A DNA stretch of 40,873 nt, taken from a bacterium (lineage in GTDB: Bacteria > UBA10199 > DSSB01). The DNA lies in contig DATEDP010000011.1 in the NCBI GenBank assembly GCA_035281585.1, positions 1 to 40,873 of the forward strand. Direction: 5' to 3'. Below the pieces are notes generated by a model. It ran no database searches. It saw nothing but the letters and a program-made list of their open reading frames with translations, and had not been told where the DNA came from. This document shows positions 27,547 to 37,492 of this stretch, piece after piece. Each line of letters begins with the position of its first letter. The stretch's first letter is position 1. A program made the position numbers and the translations under genes.

Positions 27547-28416
27547 TTAGCGCGTCATCTCTTCCCGCCGGCTCTTGAAGAAGAGGAGGGCGATCCCGCC
27601 GAGCACGGTCAAGCCGGCGCCCATTCCCCCAACCCAATCCAGCGAATCGCCGAAAAACCAGATCCCGAAAAGAAAGCTGAATAGCACCCCGGCGTAGGAG
27701 AAAGGAGCCACCCAGCTCGCGCTGTCGTTTTTATAGGCATAGGTCATGAAAAGCTGTCCCAGGCTGCCGAAGAGCCCGCTGCCGATCAGAAGCAAAGTTT
27801 GGCCCGGATTTGGCATGACCCAAGTATGGAGCATCGGCGGAAGCGAGAGCAGGGCCGCGACCACCATGAAATAGAAGGCCATGGTCCAGAAGGAGTCGGT
27901 CTGATGGAGCTGGCGGATCGCCACGTAAGCCCCAGCCGCGAAAACCGCGCCGCCCAGCCCCGCGAGCCCGGCCGCATTGAAGAGGTTGCCGCTGGGCCGA
28001 AGCACCAGGAGGATTCCGACGAAGGAAAGCAGGACCAGCAGCATCAAGAGGCTCGGGATCCTCTCGTCGAGGAAATACCAGGAGAGCAGGACCACGAAGA
28101 TCGGCGAGCTTTGATTGAGGAGGGCGGCGTCGCCGAGCGGAATTTGGGCAAGAGCGTAAAAATTGAGCGTCATGGCGGCGAAACCGGCGAGCGCCCGGAT
28201 CAGAAGGAGTCTTTGATTTTTTCCCCGGAGCGGAATTCCCCGGACCAGCATGACCCCGCCGAGGATCAATGCCGAAACCCCGGCTCGAAAAAAAGTGATT
28301 TCGAAAAGCGGGATGTCGCGGCCCAAGGCTTTGATGAAGGCGCCCATCACCGCGAAGAAGAGCGCCGAAAGCAACATGGACAGAGGGCCCTGCATAAAGG
28401 AAGCCGGAGCTAACAT
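27547..28416 (-). CDS. EamA family (drug/metabolite superfamily) transporter
   Basis: A 289-residue inner-membrane protein with about ten hydrophobic helices arranged as two EamA repeats (roughly 5-135 and 145-280). Repeat landmarks are the LSALFFAVMGAFIKAL start with ITFFRAG, and the second-half GSLGQLFMTYAYKNDSASWVAPFSYAGVLFS segment. Such proteins export amino acids, metabolites or drugs; the substrate cannot be read from the sequence. I chose the ATG at 28416 (MLAPASF); a longer frame to 28467 adds a charged stretch not typical of the family. The gene is divergent from the DUF2203 gene and may be followed by read-through toward the secreted-protein operon. Confidence 0.88.
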   Translation of the reverse strand: MLAPASFMQGPLSMLLSALFFAVMGAFIKALGRDIPLFEITFFRAGVSALILGGVMLVRGIPLRGKNQRLLLIRALAGFAAMTLNFYALAQIPLGDAALLNQSSPIFVVLLSWYFLDERIPSLLMLLVLLSFVGILLVLRPSGNLFNAAGLAGLGGAVFAAGAYVAIRQLHQTDSFWTMAFYFMVVAALLSLPPMLHTWVMPNPGQTLLLIGSGLFGSLGQLFMTYAYKNDSASWVAPFSYAGVLFSFLFGIWFFGDSLDWVGGMGAGLTVLGGIALLFFKSRREEMTR

Positions 28417-28556
28417 AAAAATTTCATCCGGTCTTCTGTGGATAAGTTTTCTAGATCCGGGGCCCAAAATTAGCGTTTTCCTGACACGTCGCGCCTTGTC
28501 TTCTCGGGCCGCGACGTTTAAAAATTAAATGAGCTAGGGTTATGAAGGATGTTCCC

Positions 28557-28985
28557 ATGGCCAAAAAATTGTTCAGCATCGATGAAGTCAACGAGCTGAT
28601 CCCTCAGCTTGAGCATCATTTCCAAAATCTCCTCTTGCACAAGAAGGAGATGTCCAAAGCCGCGGTCCGCCTTCGCCGGATGGGCCTGGAGCCGAACCTG
28701 CTTGAGAGCGAGCCGCCGAGCTCGGCCGACCCCGAATTGATCGAGCTCCATCGGGGCCTTCGCGAGCATTACGAGGCCTTCAAGCAGAGCTTGCTCTCGA
28801 TCGAACGGACCGGCGGCGAGATCAAGGACCTCGAATTGGGCCGGGTCGAGTTTCCGGCCGTCGAAAACGGCTCCGAGATTCGCCTCACTTGGCAGCTGGG
28901 CGTGACCGAAGTCGCGCATCGCGACGCCGCCGAGGAGGTCACCCCCACTTTTTTCGAATTCCATAAAATCAGGAAGGCCGGGTAG
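28557..28985 (+). CDS. DUF2203 family protein
   Basis: A 142-residue cytoplasmic helical protein of the DUF2203 family. The match is FSIDEVNELIPQLEHHF at the start, a helical middle, then GGEIKDLELGRVEFPA and IRLTWQLGVTEVAHRD, the family signature near the C-terminus. No biochemical role is established. The ATG at 28557 (MAKKLFSI) is preceded by AAGGA with 7-base spacing; an in-frame ATG at 28542 would add MKDVP. The gene is convergent with coaE, with the palindromic repeat 29007-29164 filling the gap. Confidence 0.85.
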   Translation: MAKKLFSIDEVNELIPQLEHHFQNLLLHKKEMSKAAVRLRRMGLEPNLLESEPPSSADPELIELHRGLREHYEAFKQSLLSIERTGGEIKDLELGRVEFPAVENGSEIRLTWQLGVTEVAHRDAAEEVTPTFFEFHKIRKAG

Positions 28986-29006
28986 GGGCGGGCCGAGCCG
29001 CGCCGT

Positions 29007-29164
29007 GTCATCCTGAGCGAAGCGAAGGACCTGCGACCTGCCCAAGAACCTATGGATACCAAAGCGCCTTCGTCTCCTCGGAATTCCATTCGATGACACG
29101 AAGCGGCTTGGGTCCTTGAAAGAGCCTTGGCAGGTCGCAGATCCTTCGCTTCGCTCAGGATGAC
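29007..29164. repeat. Palindromic dispersed repeat, copy 3 (36-bp arms)
   Basis: The left arm 29007-29042 begins GTCATCCTGAGCGAAGCGAA. The right arm 29129-29164 is its reverse complement with one mismatch. The 86-base centre contains no gene. It ends one base from the coaE stop codon and fills the convergent gap with the DUF2203 gene. The outer 20 bases are identical to those of the copy at 15211. Confidence 0.9.
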
Positions 29165-29165
29165 C

Positions 29166-29764
<599 letters not shown>

Positions 29765-29768
<4 letters not shown>

Positions 29769-30256
29769 GAAGGTTCCGGGGCCGGCGCATCCCCGATCGG
29801 GGGCTCGTCGCTCTTCAAGGCCATCGACTTGATCGAGAGCATGAAATGGATCAGCGGCAGGCCGGCTTTTTCGCCATAGGCCAGGATGGAATCGATGATT
29901 TGGCTTTCCATCTCCTCGTCGGCCGCGGCCATCAAGGTTTGAATCAGGCGGGAGACCTCGCGGTACTCAGCCGAGAAGGTCTCGTGAACCAGCCGCATTC
30001 GAGGGTTGAGCAGCTCCTGGCGGCGCATGGTCCAGGACATCGAATCGGCGAAGTCTTCCTCATGCCATTCCTCTTCCTTGATCCGATTCTGGGTTTCGAT
30101 CAGCTTGTCGTAGATCTCGACCCGGGCCGGATCGAAGCCCTCGCTCTTGCGGTATTCGGCGACGGCTTCCTTAAACTTGCCCTTGCCGGCGAGCTTGTCG
30201 CCCTTCGACTCATGCTTCTTGGCTTTTTTGGGATCGCTCTTGCTCGCTTCGCTCAT
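29765..30256 (-). CDS. Small helical, TPR-like protein of unknown function
   Basis: A 163-residue charged protein. A basic start (MSEASKSDPKKAKKHESKGD) leads to a helix pair like a single TPR unit, AEYRKSEGFDPARVEIYDKLIE (about 32-53), followed by an acidic helical part with EEEWHEEDFADSM and a longer helical C-terminal region with MAAADEEMESQIIDSILAYG. There is no signal peptide and no membrane segment. The ATG at 30256 has GGAG seven bases upstream; the longer frame to 30322 lies wholly inside cca and looks like a shadow. Its 5' end overlaps the 3' end of cca by 47 bases and its stop overlaps coaE. Confidence 0.8.
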
Positions 30257-31607
30257 GGAAGTTCTCCAAAACCCATTCGATGAGGAATTCTCGCGTATTC
30301 TTCGCCGGATCGTCCAGCACAACTTCGACCATCCGGCGCAGGATTTGGCCGAGCAAAGGGCCTTCCGGATAGCCCAGCCGCATCAGATCGTGACCGGTCA
30401 GCGCCAAATCCTTGGGGCCGAAGGGCGGTTTCTTCTCGAGCTCCTCCTGGATCCGGCGCTTGAGCCGGAGGATGCCCTTGAGCTGGTTGGGATAGGCTCC
30501 GCCCTTCTTATCGGCGATGCGCAGGTCGACCAGCTTGAAGATCAGGTCCTTGCCGATCTTATGGATGAAGCGGCGAATCGCCCGCTCGGTATAGAAGCTC
30601 TTGGTCTCGAACATGTGGTGGTGAACCATGCTGAGCACGTTGTCGGGGTTGATGCCCAGCATGTTGGCCCGGTACTTCTTGAGCCATTTCCGGGTCAGCT
30701 TGGTCGAGACGATCTGGTGGCCATAGAAAGTGGTCCGCTGCGTCGCCTCGTTGAAGCCTACGGTGTAAGGCTTGCCGACGTCGTGGAAGAGCGAGGCGAA
30801 CATCACCTCGAGATCGCCCATGTGGTCGAGGTCGGCGCAGGTCCGGGACGCGTCGAGGACCTTCATGGTGTGCTCGAAAACGTCGCCGCTCTTCTTGGCC
30901 GGCTGGGCCACGCCGATGGTCTTCTGGAGCTCGGGGAAGACGTGCTGCAACAGGCCGGTGTCGCGCATCAGATAGAAACCCAGCGAGGGTTGCTCGGCCC
31001 GGAAAAGCTTGCCGATCTCCTCGATGATCCGCTCCGGCGAGACGGTGTCGATGAGGGCGGCATGGGCCTTCATTGCCGCCAATGTCTCCGCTTCCACTTC
31101 CAGCTTGAAGCGGGCCGCGAACTGAACCGCCCGCATCAGGCGCAGCGGGTCCTCGACGAAGGCCTCGGCGAAGACCTGGCGCAGAATACCCCGCTGGAGG
31201 TCGGCCCGGCCGCCGAAAGGGTCGAGGATCTCGCCGGTGCTCAGCTCCCGGGCCATGGCATTGATGGTGAAGTCGCGGCGCTGGAGGTCGACCTCGACCG
31301 GCAGCTTCTCGTCGAAACGGACCTCGAAATCACGGTGGCCGGCGCCGGTCGACTTTTCGGTGCGGGGGAGCGCGATGTCGTAGCAGCGTTCCTCGCCCCG
31401 CGGCTTGAACTTCAAGACGCCGAAGGATTTGCCGACTTCGTGGAGCTGGCCTTCGGAACGAAGCAGGGACTTGAGTCGCTCGAAGGGCAGGCCGGTCACC
31501 AGCAGGTCGAGGTCTTTCTCGGGCCGGCTCAGGAGGGCGTCGCGGAGGGTTCCGCCGACCTCATAGACCTTCCCGCCGGCCCCATGAATTTGGTCGACGA
31601 AGGACAT
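30210..31607 (-). CDS. cca: CCA-adding tRNA nucleotidyltransferase / poly(A) polymerase family with HD domain
   Basis: A 465-residue class II nucleotidyltransferase. The catalytic head has EVGGTLRD (16-23) and the metal-binding DLD (32-34), then RRDFTINAMA and DPFGGRADLQRG, the shared CCA/PAP core, followed by RNA-binding domains. The C-terminal half contains an HD domain (FEHTMKVLD, then LFHDVGKP), as in bacterial CCA enzymes with phosphohydrolase activity. It most likely adds or repairs the CCA end of tRNA; A-adding-only enzymes share this layout, so the exact specificity is uncertain. No other candidate is in the window. It ends inside the next gene and starts 20 bases after the PpiD-like gene. 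Confidence 0.9.
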   Translation of the reverse strand: MSFVDQIHGAGGKVYEVGGTLRDALLSRPEKDLDLLVTGLPFERLKSLLRSEGQLHEVGKSFGVLKFKPRGEERCYDIALPRTEKSTGAGHRDFEVRFDEKLPVEVDLQRRDFTINAMARELSTGEILDPFGGRADLQRGILRQVFAEAFVEDPLRLMRAVQFAARFKLEVEAETLAAMKAHAALIDTVSPERIIEEIGKLFRAEQPSLGFYLMRDTGLLQHVFPELQKTIGVAQPAKKSGDVFEHTMKVLDASRTCADLDHMGDLEVMFASLFHDVGKPYTVGFNEATQRTTFYGHQIVSTKLTRKWLKKYRANMLGINPDNVLSMVHHHMFETKSFYTERAIRRFIHKIGKDLIFKLVDLRIADKKGGAYPNQLKGILRLKRRIQEELEKKPPFGPKDLALTGHDLMRLGYPEGPLLGQILRRMVEVVLDDPAKNTREFLIEWVLENFHERSEQERSQKSQEA

Positions 31608-31627
31608 CTCTCATTGCCTAACATGGA

Positions 31628-32647
31628 CTAACGCTTAGTTAAATAGGTCTGAATTTTAGCCTTGCGGGTGAGTTGGTCGAGGAAACCGCCCATCAGCTGG
31701 CTCTTTTGTCCCATCTCGAGCTGCTGGGCCGCTGTCTGGCGGGCGGTGGCATCCACCGGCCGGTCGCTGCGCTCGAGGAGCTGAAAGGCGAGAAGGTTGC
31801 TTCCGACCTGGATCGGCTGCTCGCAGACCTCGCCGGGTTTCAGCGCCAGCAGACATTGGAGGATGACCAGCGAGTCCTCGCGGCCGAAGCCGGCTTGGAG
31901 CTGAACTAGGTTTTGGGCTTCGGTCTCGGTTTCCTTGAGCGAGCGCGGCGCCAAGAGGGCTTCGACCGGCTTGTTCTCCTTGCGGGCGGCGATCCAATCG
32001 AGGGCCAGCTTGCGGGCCTCGGCGGTCGGCAAGGCTCCCGGCCCTTGGACCGGAAGGCTGAGCTGGCGAAGCTTGAGGAGGGTGTTCTGCACCTTCAGCT
32101 GGGACTCGACTTCGGCTTGGGCGACCACCGCCGAATTTTCGACGACCTTGCGCAGCTTCTCGGCGAGCAAATCCTGGCGGAAGTCGTACTCGAAGTTGGA
32201 GCCGAAAGTCTTCTCGTAGAAAGGCAAAAATTGATTGAGATAGAAATCGCGATTGAAGCGGCCGTCCTTTTGGAAGGTGGGATTCAGGCGGATCTCCTGG
32301 CCCAGCTCCTGGTCCGGAACCCGGAGGCCCATCTTGTGGGCGGCTTGAGCCATCAGCGAATTCTGAATCAGCCGTTGCAGGACCTGGCTCTCGATCATTT
32401 GCCGCATGTCGGGCCCGACCGGGTTGCCTTGGTTGAACTGCTGGATCATCTCGGTTTGATTTTCCACTCCCTGGAAAAACTTGGCGGCCGGGATGTTTTC
32501 GCCGTTGACCTTGGCGATCAGAGCGCCGCCGACTTGGTTCGAATTGTCGATCGTGCTGTAGCCGTAGAAGAGGATGAAGCTCAGCGCGATGACGCCGAGC
32601 AGGGTTTTGGAAAAAACCGACGAAAGATTCCGCATTTGTTCTAACAT
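31628..32647 (-). CDS. Membrane-anchored SurA/PpiD-like periplasmic chaperone without a clear parvulin domain
   Basis: A 339-residue protein. After a short N-terminus (MLEQMRNLSSVFSK) a single membrane helix (about 14-33, LLGVIALSFILFYGYST) anchors the rest in the periplasm. The following 170 residues match the SurA N-terminal/PpiD chaperone fold: VNGENIPAAKFFQ, the long helix IESQVLQRLIQNSLMAQAA and the FNRDFYLNQF segment. The C-terminal part is helical and shows none of the usual parvulin active-site patterns; PpiD proteins with that domain are normally near 600 residues. It probably helps fold outer-membrane proteins or acts at the translocon. The longer frame to 32872 is upstream DNA shared with the mreB leader; I chose the ATG at 32647. 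Confidence 0.82.
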   Translation of the reverse strand: MLEQMRNLSSVFSKTLLGVIALSFILFYGYSTIDNSNQVGGALIAKVNGENIPAAKFFQGVENQTEMIQQFNQGNPVGPDMRQMIESQVLQRLIQNSLMAQAAHKMGLRVPDQELGQEIRLNPTFQKDGRFNRDFYLNQFLPFYEKTFGSNFEYDFRQDLLAEKLRKVVENSAVVAQAEVESQLKVQNTLLKLRQLSLPVQGPGALPTAEARKLALDWIAARKENKPVEALLAPRSLKETETEAQNLVQLQAGFGREDSLVILQCLLALKPGEVCEQPIQVGSNLLAFQLLERSDRPVDATARQTAAQQLEMGQKSQLMGGFLDQLTRKAKIQTYLTKR

Positions 32648-32741
32648 CGCGCGCTTATTAAAGTTCCGCCGACCAAATTGCAACAGCTTAAAGAATCTAA
32701 AGGCCACTTTCCCGTTTGACTTGAGAAGGGGGGCTTGGTAG

Positions 32742-33845
<1,104 letters not shown>

Positions 33846-33865
33846 TTTCTTCTTCCAGGTCTTCT

Positions 33866-33980
33866 CCCCCTCCTTTGTAAGGAGGGGGCAGGGGGAGGTA
33901 GAGCGTCGGCAATAAATACCAAGCGGGTGTCTTTGCCGACGCTCTACCCCTCCCTAACCCCCCCCTTACAAAGGGGAGGG
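33866..33980. repeat. Inverted-repeat element, type A, between mreB and mreC
   Basis: The left arm begins CCCCCTCCTTTGTAAGGAGG and runs to GTAGAGCGTCGGCAA (to 33912). The right arm from 33933 is its near reverse complement, ending ACAAAGGGGAGGG. Each arm also folds on itself (CTCCTT-TG-TAAGGAG). Related copies lie at 37369 and 38600. The right end is 11 bases from the mreC ATG. Confidence 0.92.
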
Positions 33981-33991
33981 AAAGAGAGGCC

Positions 33992-34867
33992 ATGTCTTCC
34001 GCCCGACGAAAAATTTCCTGGCTCTTCGCCGGCTTTGCCTTGGCCGGGACTTTGTTCTTTCTCGCCCGCAGTGGGCGCCAAACCGCCGCGCCGCGCTGGG
34101 ACCAGCGCTTGGCCATCGCCATCGTCGGGCCGGTTTCGGAAGGGACCGCTTCGGTTTCGCGCCGGGTTTCGGCATTTGTCCATCATTGGACCGAGCTCCG
34201 GGGCGCCCAGCGCGAGAACCTTGCCTTGCGGGCCGAGAGCGAGCGGCTGGAGGCCGAGGTCCTGAAACTCCGCGAGGAAAACCAGCAGCTCCGATCCCGC
34301 GACCGGCTCTTCGCCGAGAGCGGGGTCGAAACCTCCCAAGGCAAGGTGGCTCGGGTGCTGGGGCAGGACCCTTCGCCGCTTCGCCGCAGTCTTACCATCG
34401 ACGCCGGCCGCGAGGACGGCATCGAGCCCGATCAGATTGTGATCGCCAAGGGCGGGATCGTGGGCCGGGTGCTCCAGGCCGGTCCGCGCCGCAGTCAAGT
34501 CCTCCTCATCACCGATTTGGACAGCGCGGTCGACGTCGTGGCCGCCCGAACTCGGGCCCGTGGGATCTTGGTCGGCCTGCGCCGCGACATGGGATTGAAG
34601 CGCGAGCGTTGGCTGACCCAGGCCGAGTATGTTTCGGGTTCCGAGGAAATCCTCGCCGGCGACTTGCTGCTGAGCTCCGGCCAGGATGGGGTTTTTCCCC
34701 AAGGTTATCCGGTAGGAGTCGTCGAGAAGGTGGAGAAGGACGCCTCGGGCTTGTTTTGGAAGGCCGAGGTCCAGCCCTATGCCGAGCTTCAGAAGCTGGA
34801 AGAGGTTTTGGTTTTGACCGCGAACACGATTCCCCCCTTTGAAAAAGGGGGGCCAGGGGGGATTTGA
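33992..34867 (+). CDS. mreC: Rod shape-determining protein MreC with repeat-derived C-terminus
   Basis: A 291-residue elongasome protein that bridges MreB/MreD to PBP2 in the periplasm. One N-terminal membrane helix (about 8-26) is followed by a coiled coil (70-105; LRGAQRENLALRAESERLEA) and two beta domains with VIAKGGIVGRVLQAGPRRSQVLLITD and LLLSSGQDGVFPQGYPVGVV, the family hallmarks. The last 11 residues (PPFEKGGPGGI) and the stop codon are encoded by the inverted-repeat element that starts at 34831, so the original end of the gene has been replaced. The functional core appears complete. AGAGAGG upstream of the ATG directly abuts the preceding repeat. Confidence 0.95.
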   Translation: MSSARRKISWLFAGFALAGTLFFLARSGRQTAAPRWDQRLAIAIVGPVSEGTASVSRRVSAFVHHWTELRGAQRENLALRAESERLEAEVLKLREENQQLRSRDRLFAESGVETSQGKVARVLGQDPSPLRRSLTIDAGREDGIEPDQIVIAKGGIVGRVLQAGPRRSQVLLITDLDSAVDVVAARTRARGILVGLRRDMGLKRERWLTQAEYVSGSEEILAGDLLLSSGQDGVFPQGYPVGVVEKVEKDASGLFWKAEVQPYAELQKLEEVLVLTANTIPPFEKGGPGGI

Positions 34868-34948
34868 CGGGGTTGGCAGATGACACGAGGTTTTTTGTTT
34901 TTGCCACGGCTTTAAATCCCCCCAAGCCCCCCTTTTTCAAAGGGGGGT
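34831..34948. repeat. Inverted-repeat element, type B, overlapping the 3' end of mreC
   Basis: The left arm TCCCCCCTTTGAAAAAGGGG continues to GGGGGGATTT (34831-34865). The right arm (34914-34948) is nearly its reverse complement, ending CAAAGGGGGGTT. The centre is about 48 bases. It supplies the mreC stop codon TGA (34865-34867) and ends 13 bases before mreD. One arm of the same type lies alone at 40091. Confidence 0.92.
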
Positions 34949-34961
34949 TTAAGAGAGAGCG

Positions 34962-35537
34962 ATGAGAGATTTTTTTAAATATCTGGTGTTGGGTCTGCTC
35001 GGCCTGAGTCTGAGCCTGGCCTTGCCGCAAATTCCGGTGAATTGGGCGGCCCTCGTCTTGACCCAAACTTATCTCGCCGGCGTCCGGCGCTTTTCGCCCT
35101 GGATGGTCTTGCTCCTCTTGGCTTGGGCCTATTCGGCTTTCTCCTTGAGCTCGGCCCTGGTCTTTGCCGTGCCTTGGGCCCTGGCTTGGTTGATCGGCCT
35201 CGGCTTGCGAAGGTCCTTTCATTGGGAAGGCCCCGAGGAGAGGGCCTTGGTTCTGGCCTTGCTCAGCGTTCTTCCGATCACCGCCGGCGCCTGGCTCGCC
35301 CTGGGCCCCCGCGGCCCCTGGCTGTTGGATTGGCGGGATTGGTTCGCGGGATTGACGACCTTCGGAGTCGGCTTCTTCGGGGCGCCGCTGCTTTCCTTGC
35401 TGGGGCTCCGACTCCGGCGACGGCTTTCGGCTTTTTTGCCAAGGCGGAGCCAAGTCGATTTGAGCCGCGCCGATTGGCTCTCGGGGCGGGACTCGCGCTT
35501 AAGCCGCAAACCCTTCGGTCTCGAAAAGGGGATTTGA
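34962..35537 (+). CDS. mreD: Rod shape-determining protein MreD (by position and topology)
   Basis: A 191-residue very hydrophobic protein with about five membrane helices, between mreC and the PBP2 gene, exactly where mreD is expected. The N-terminal LVLGLLGLSLSLALPQI and the IPVNWAALVLTQTYLAGVRRFSP region fit MreD-like topology, but MreD sequences diverge so much that the call rests largely on context. The last 50 residues are basic and soluble (RLRRRLSAFLPRRSQ), a cytoplasmic tail longer than usual. MreD is thought to stabilise MreC and PBP2 in the elongasome. The gene ends one base before the PBP2 gene begins. Confidence 0.82.
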   Translation: MRDFFKYLVLGLLGLSLSLALPQIPVNWAALVLTQTYLAGVRRFSPWMVLLLLAWAYSAFSLSSALVFAVPWALAWLIGLGLRRSFHWEGPEERALVLALLSVLPITAGAWLALGPRGPWLLDWRDWFAGLTTFGVGFFGAPLLSLLGLRLRRRLSAFLPRRSQVDLSRADWLSGRDSRLSRKPFGLEKGI

Positions 35538-35538
35538 G

Positions 35539-37383
35539 ATGGAGGTCGATCGCCGCCGTCTCGGCCTTTTTGCTTTGCTGGTCCTGCTCTTCTTCGGCCT
35601 CGCGCTCTACCGCCTCATCGACCTCCAGATCCTCAACGGCGAGAAATTCCTCCGCTTCAGCCGTATGAACACGCTGCGCGAAATTCCGCTGCCGGCGCCG
35701 CGAGGCAAGATCCTCGATCGTCAAGGCCGGGTCCTGGCCGACAACCGGCCGAGCTTCACCCTTCGCCTCAACTTGGCCCAGGTGAAAGACCTGAAGGTCA
35801 CCCAGCGCTCACTGGCTTATCTACTTCAAAGCGACGAGGCGTCCTTGAGCCAAAAACTCAACGTCAAGCGCGGCGCCTCGCTCCTGGCCCCGGTGACGGT
35901 GGCCCAGGACCTCAGCCGCGACGAGGTGGCGCGGATTCGGGCGCGGATGACCCGCGTCCGGGCCGGCGCCGAGCCCGACCTGGACTTGAACGGCGTCGAG
36001 CTGGTGGTTCAATTCGAGCGAGTCTATCCCTACCGCGACAAGGCCGGGCACGTCCTGGGTTACGTCCGCGAGGCCGGCGAGAAGGAATTGGCCGAGTGGG
36101 AGAAACGGGAGCCCGGCCGGGTCAACCCTGGCGACGACGTCGGCGTCGCCGGCGTCGAAAAAGCTTTCGATGCCGAGCTTCGCGGCTACGACGGCTCCCG
36201 GCGGACCTTGGTCGATGCGCTGGGCCGCGAGGCCGATTTGGGAGAGATGGGGATGGAAGGATTGCTCGGCGAGACCCCGGCCCGCGCCGGTGAAACGCTG
36301 CGCTTGAGCCTCGATGCCCGCTTGATGGAAGTCGGCGCCGAGGCCTTCCAAGGGAAAGTCGGAACGCTGGTCGCCCTCGATCCGCGGAGCGGCGAGGTCC
36401 TGGCCTGGGTGAGCCGGCCGTCCTACGATCCCGAAACCCTGACCGGGACCATTCCGGCGGCTTTATGGAAGGAGCTGCGGGACAATCCCGACAACGTCAT
36501 GCTCAACCGCCCGATTCAGGGGGCCTATCCGCCGGGCTCGACCTACAAGATCGTCACCGCCGTCGCCGGCTTGGCCGAGAACGAGACCGACTTCAAGACG
36601 ACGGTGAACTGCCCGGGCTACTATTCCTTCGGCGGCCGCAATTGGGGCTGCTGGAACAAGAAAGGTCACGGCCGGGTGGATTTGCGGCGGGCTTTGATTT
36701 CTTCCTGCGACGTCTTTTTCTACAAGCTGGGCGAGAAGCTGGGACCCGACCGCTTGGCTCACTACGCCAAGCTGCTCGGCCTCGGCCAAAAGACCGGGAT
36801 TTTGAGCGACACCGAGCGCGAAGGGCTTATCCCGACCCGGGAGTGGAAGGAAAAAAACCGAAAGGAAAAATGGGTGCCCAGCGACAGCCTCGGCATCGCC
36901 ATCGGCCAGGGCTTCGACTTGGTCACGCCTCTGCAGAACGCGCTGATGATGGCGCGCTTCGCCGCCGGTGGCAGGGAGCTCCGGCCCCGCCTTTTGGCCG
37001 AAACCGGGACACCGCGGGTCCCGGCCTTGCCTTGGGGCATCTCGGAGGAGGAGTTTGCCAAGCTTCGCGAGGCCCTGGTGGCGGTGGTCGAAGAGGGCGG
37101 GGGGACCGGCGGCAAGGCTAGGGTTCCGGGGATCAAGGTCGCCGGCAAGACCGGCACCGCTCAGGTGGTCGGCTATGAAAGCCTGGCTAAGGGAATCGCC
37201 AAGGGCAAGACCGGCGACCACGCCTGGTTCGTCGCCTTCGCTCCGGCCGAGAATCCGGAGATCGCGGTCGCGGTCTTGGTCGAGCACGGCGGTCACGGCG
37301 GGTCGGCGGCGGCGCCGATCGCTCAGAAAGTGATGGCCGAATATTTTAAGGAACGTGCAAGCAAGCCACCCCCTCCTTTGTAA
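35539..37383 (+). CDS. mrdA: Penicillin-binding protein 2 (elongasome transpeptidase)
   Basis: A 614-residue class B PBP that cross-links new peptidoglycan during side-wall growth. An N-terminal membrane helix (9-28) is followed by the pedestal domain (RGKILDRQGRVLADNRPSFTL) and the transpeptidase domain: the active-site Ser-Thr-Tyr-Lys (334-337) in PPGSTYKIVTA, SCD (389-391) in the second motif position as is usual for PBP2, and KTGTAQ (537-542). The start is one base after the mreD stop. The last four residues PPPL and the stop codon TAA (37381-37383) fall inside the inverted repeat beginning at 37369, so the gene's tail is repeat-derived. Confidence 0.97.
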   Translation: MEVDRRRLGLFALLVLLFFGLALYRLIDLQILNGEKFLRFSRMNTLREIPLPAPRGKILDRQGRVLADNRPSFTLRLNLAQVKDLKVTQRSLAYLLQSDEASLSQKLNVKRGASLLAPVTVAQDLSRDEVARIRARMTRVRAGAEPDLDLNGVELVVQFERVYPYRDKAGHVLGYVREAGEKELAEWEKREPGRVNPGDDVGVAGVEKAFDAELRGYDGSRRTLVDALGREADLGEMGMEGLLGETPARAGETLRLSLDARLMEVGAEAFQGKVGTLVALDPRSGEVLAWVSRPSYDPETLTGTIPAALWKELRDNPDNVMLNRPIQGAYPPGSTYKIVTAVAGLAENETDFKTTVNCPGYYSFGGRNWGCWNKKGHGRVDLRRALISSCDVFFYKLGEKLGPDRLAHYAKLLGLGQKTGILSDTEREGLIPTREWKEKNRKEKWVPSDSLGIAIGQGFDLVTPLQNALMMARFAAGGRELRPRLLAETGTPRVPALPWGISEEEFAKLREALVAVVEEGGGTGGKARVPGIKVAGKTGTAQVVGYESLAKGIAKGKTGDHAWFVAFAPAENPEIAVAVLVEHGGHGGSAAAPIAQKVMAEYFKERASKPPPPL

Positions 37384-37483
37384 GGAGGGGGCAGGGGGGA
37401 GGTAGAGCCTTGGCGTCATGCAATGATTGAGCATGATATCGACGCTCTACCCCTCCCTGGCCCTCCCCTTACAAAGGGGAGGG
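37369..37483. repeat. Inverted-repeat element, type A, overlapping the 3' end of mrdA
   Basis: The left arm CCCCCTCCTTTGTAAGGAGG continues to GGTAGAGC; the right arm (37444-37483) ends ACAAAGGGGAGGG. The mrdA stop TAA lies in the left arm's own hairpin loop region. The right end is 9 bases from the rodA ATG, and GGGAAAGGAG at its edge forms the rodA ribosome site. Confidence 0.92.
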
Positions 37484-37492
37484 AAAGGAGAA

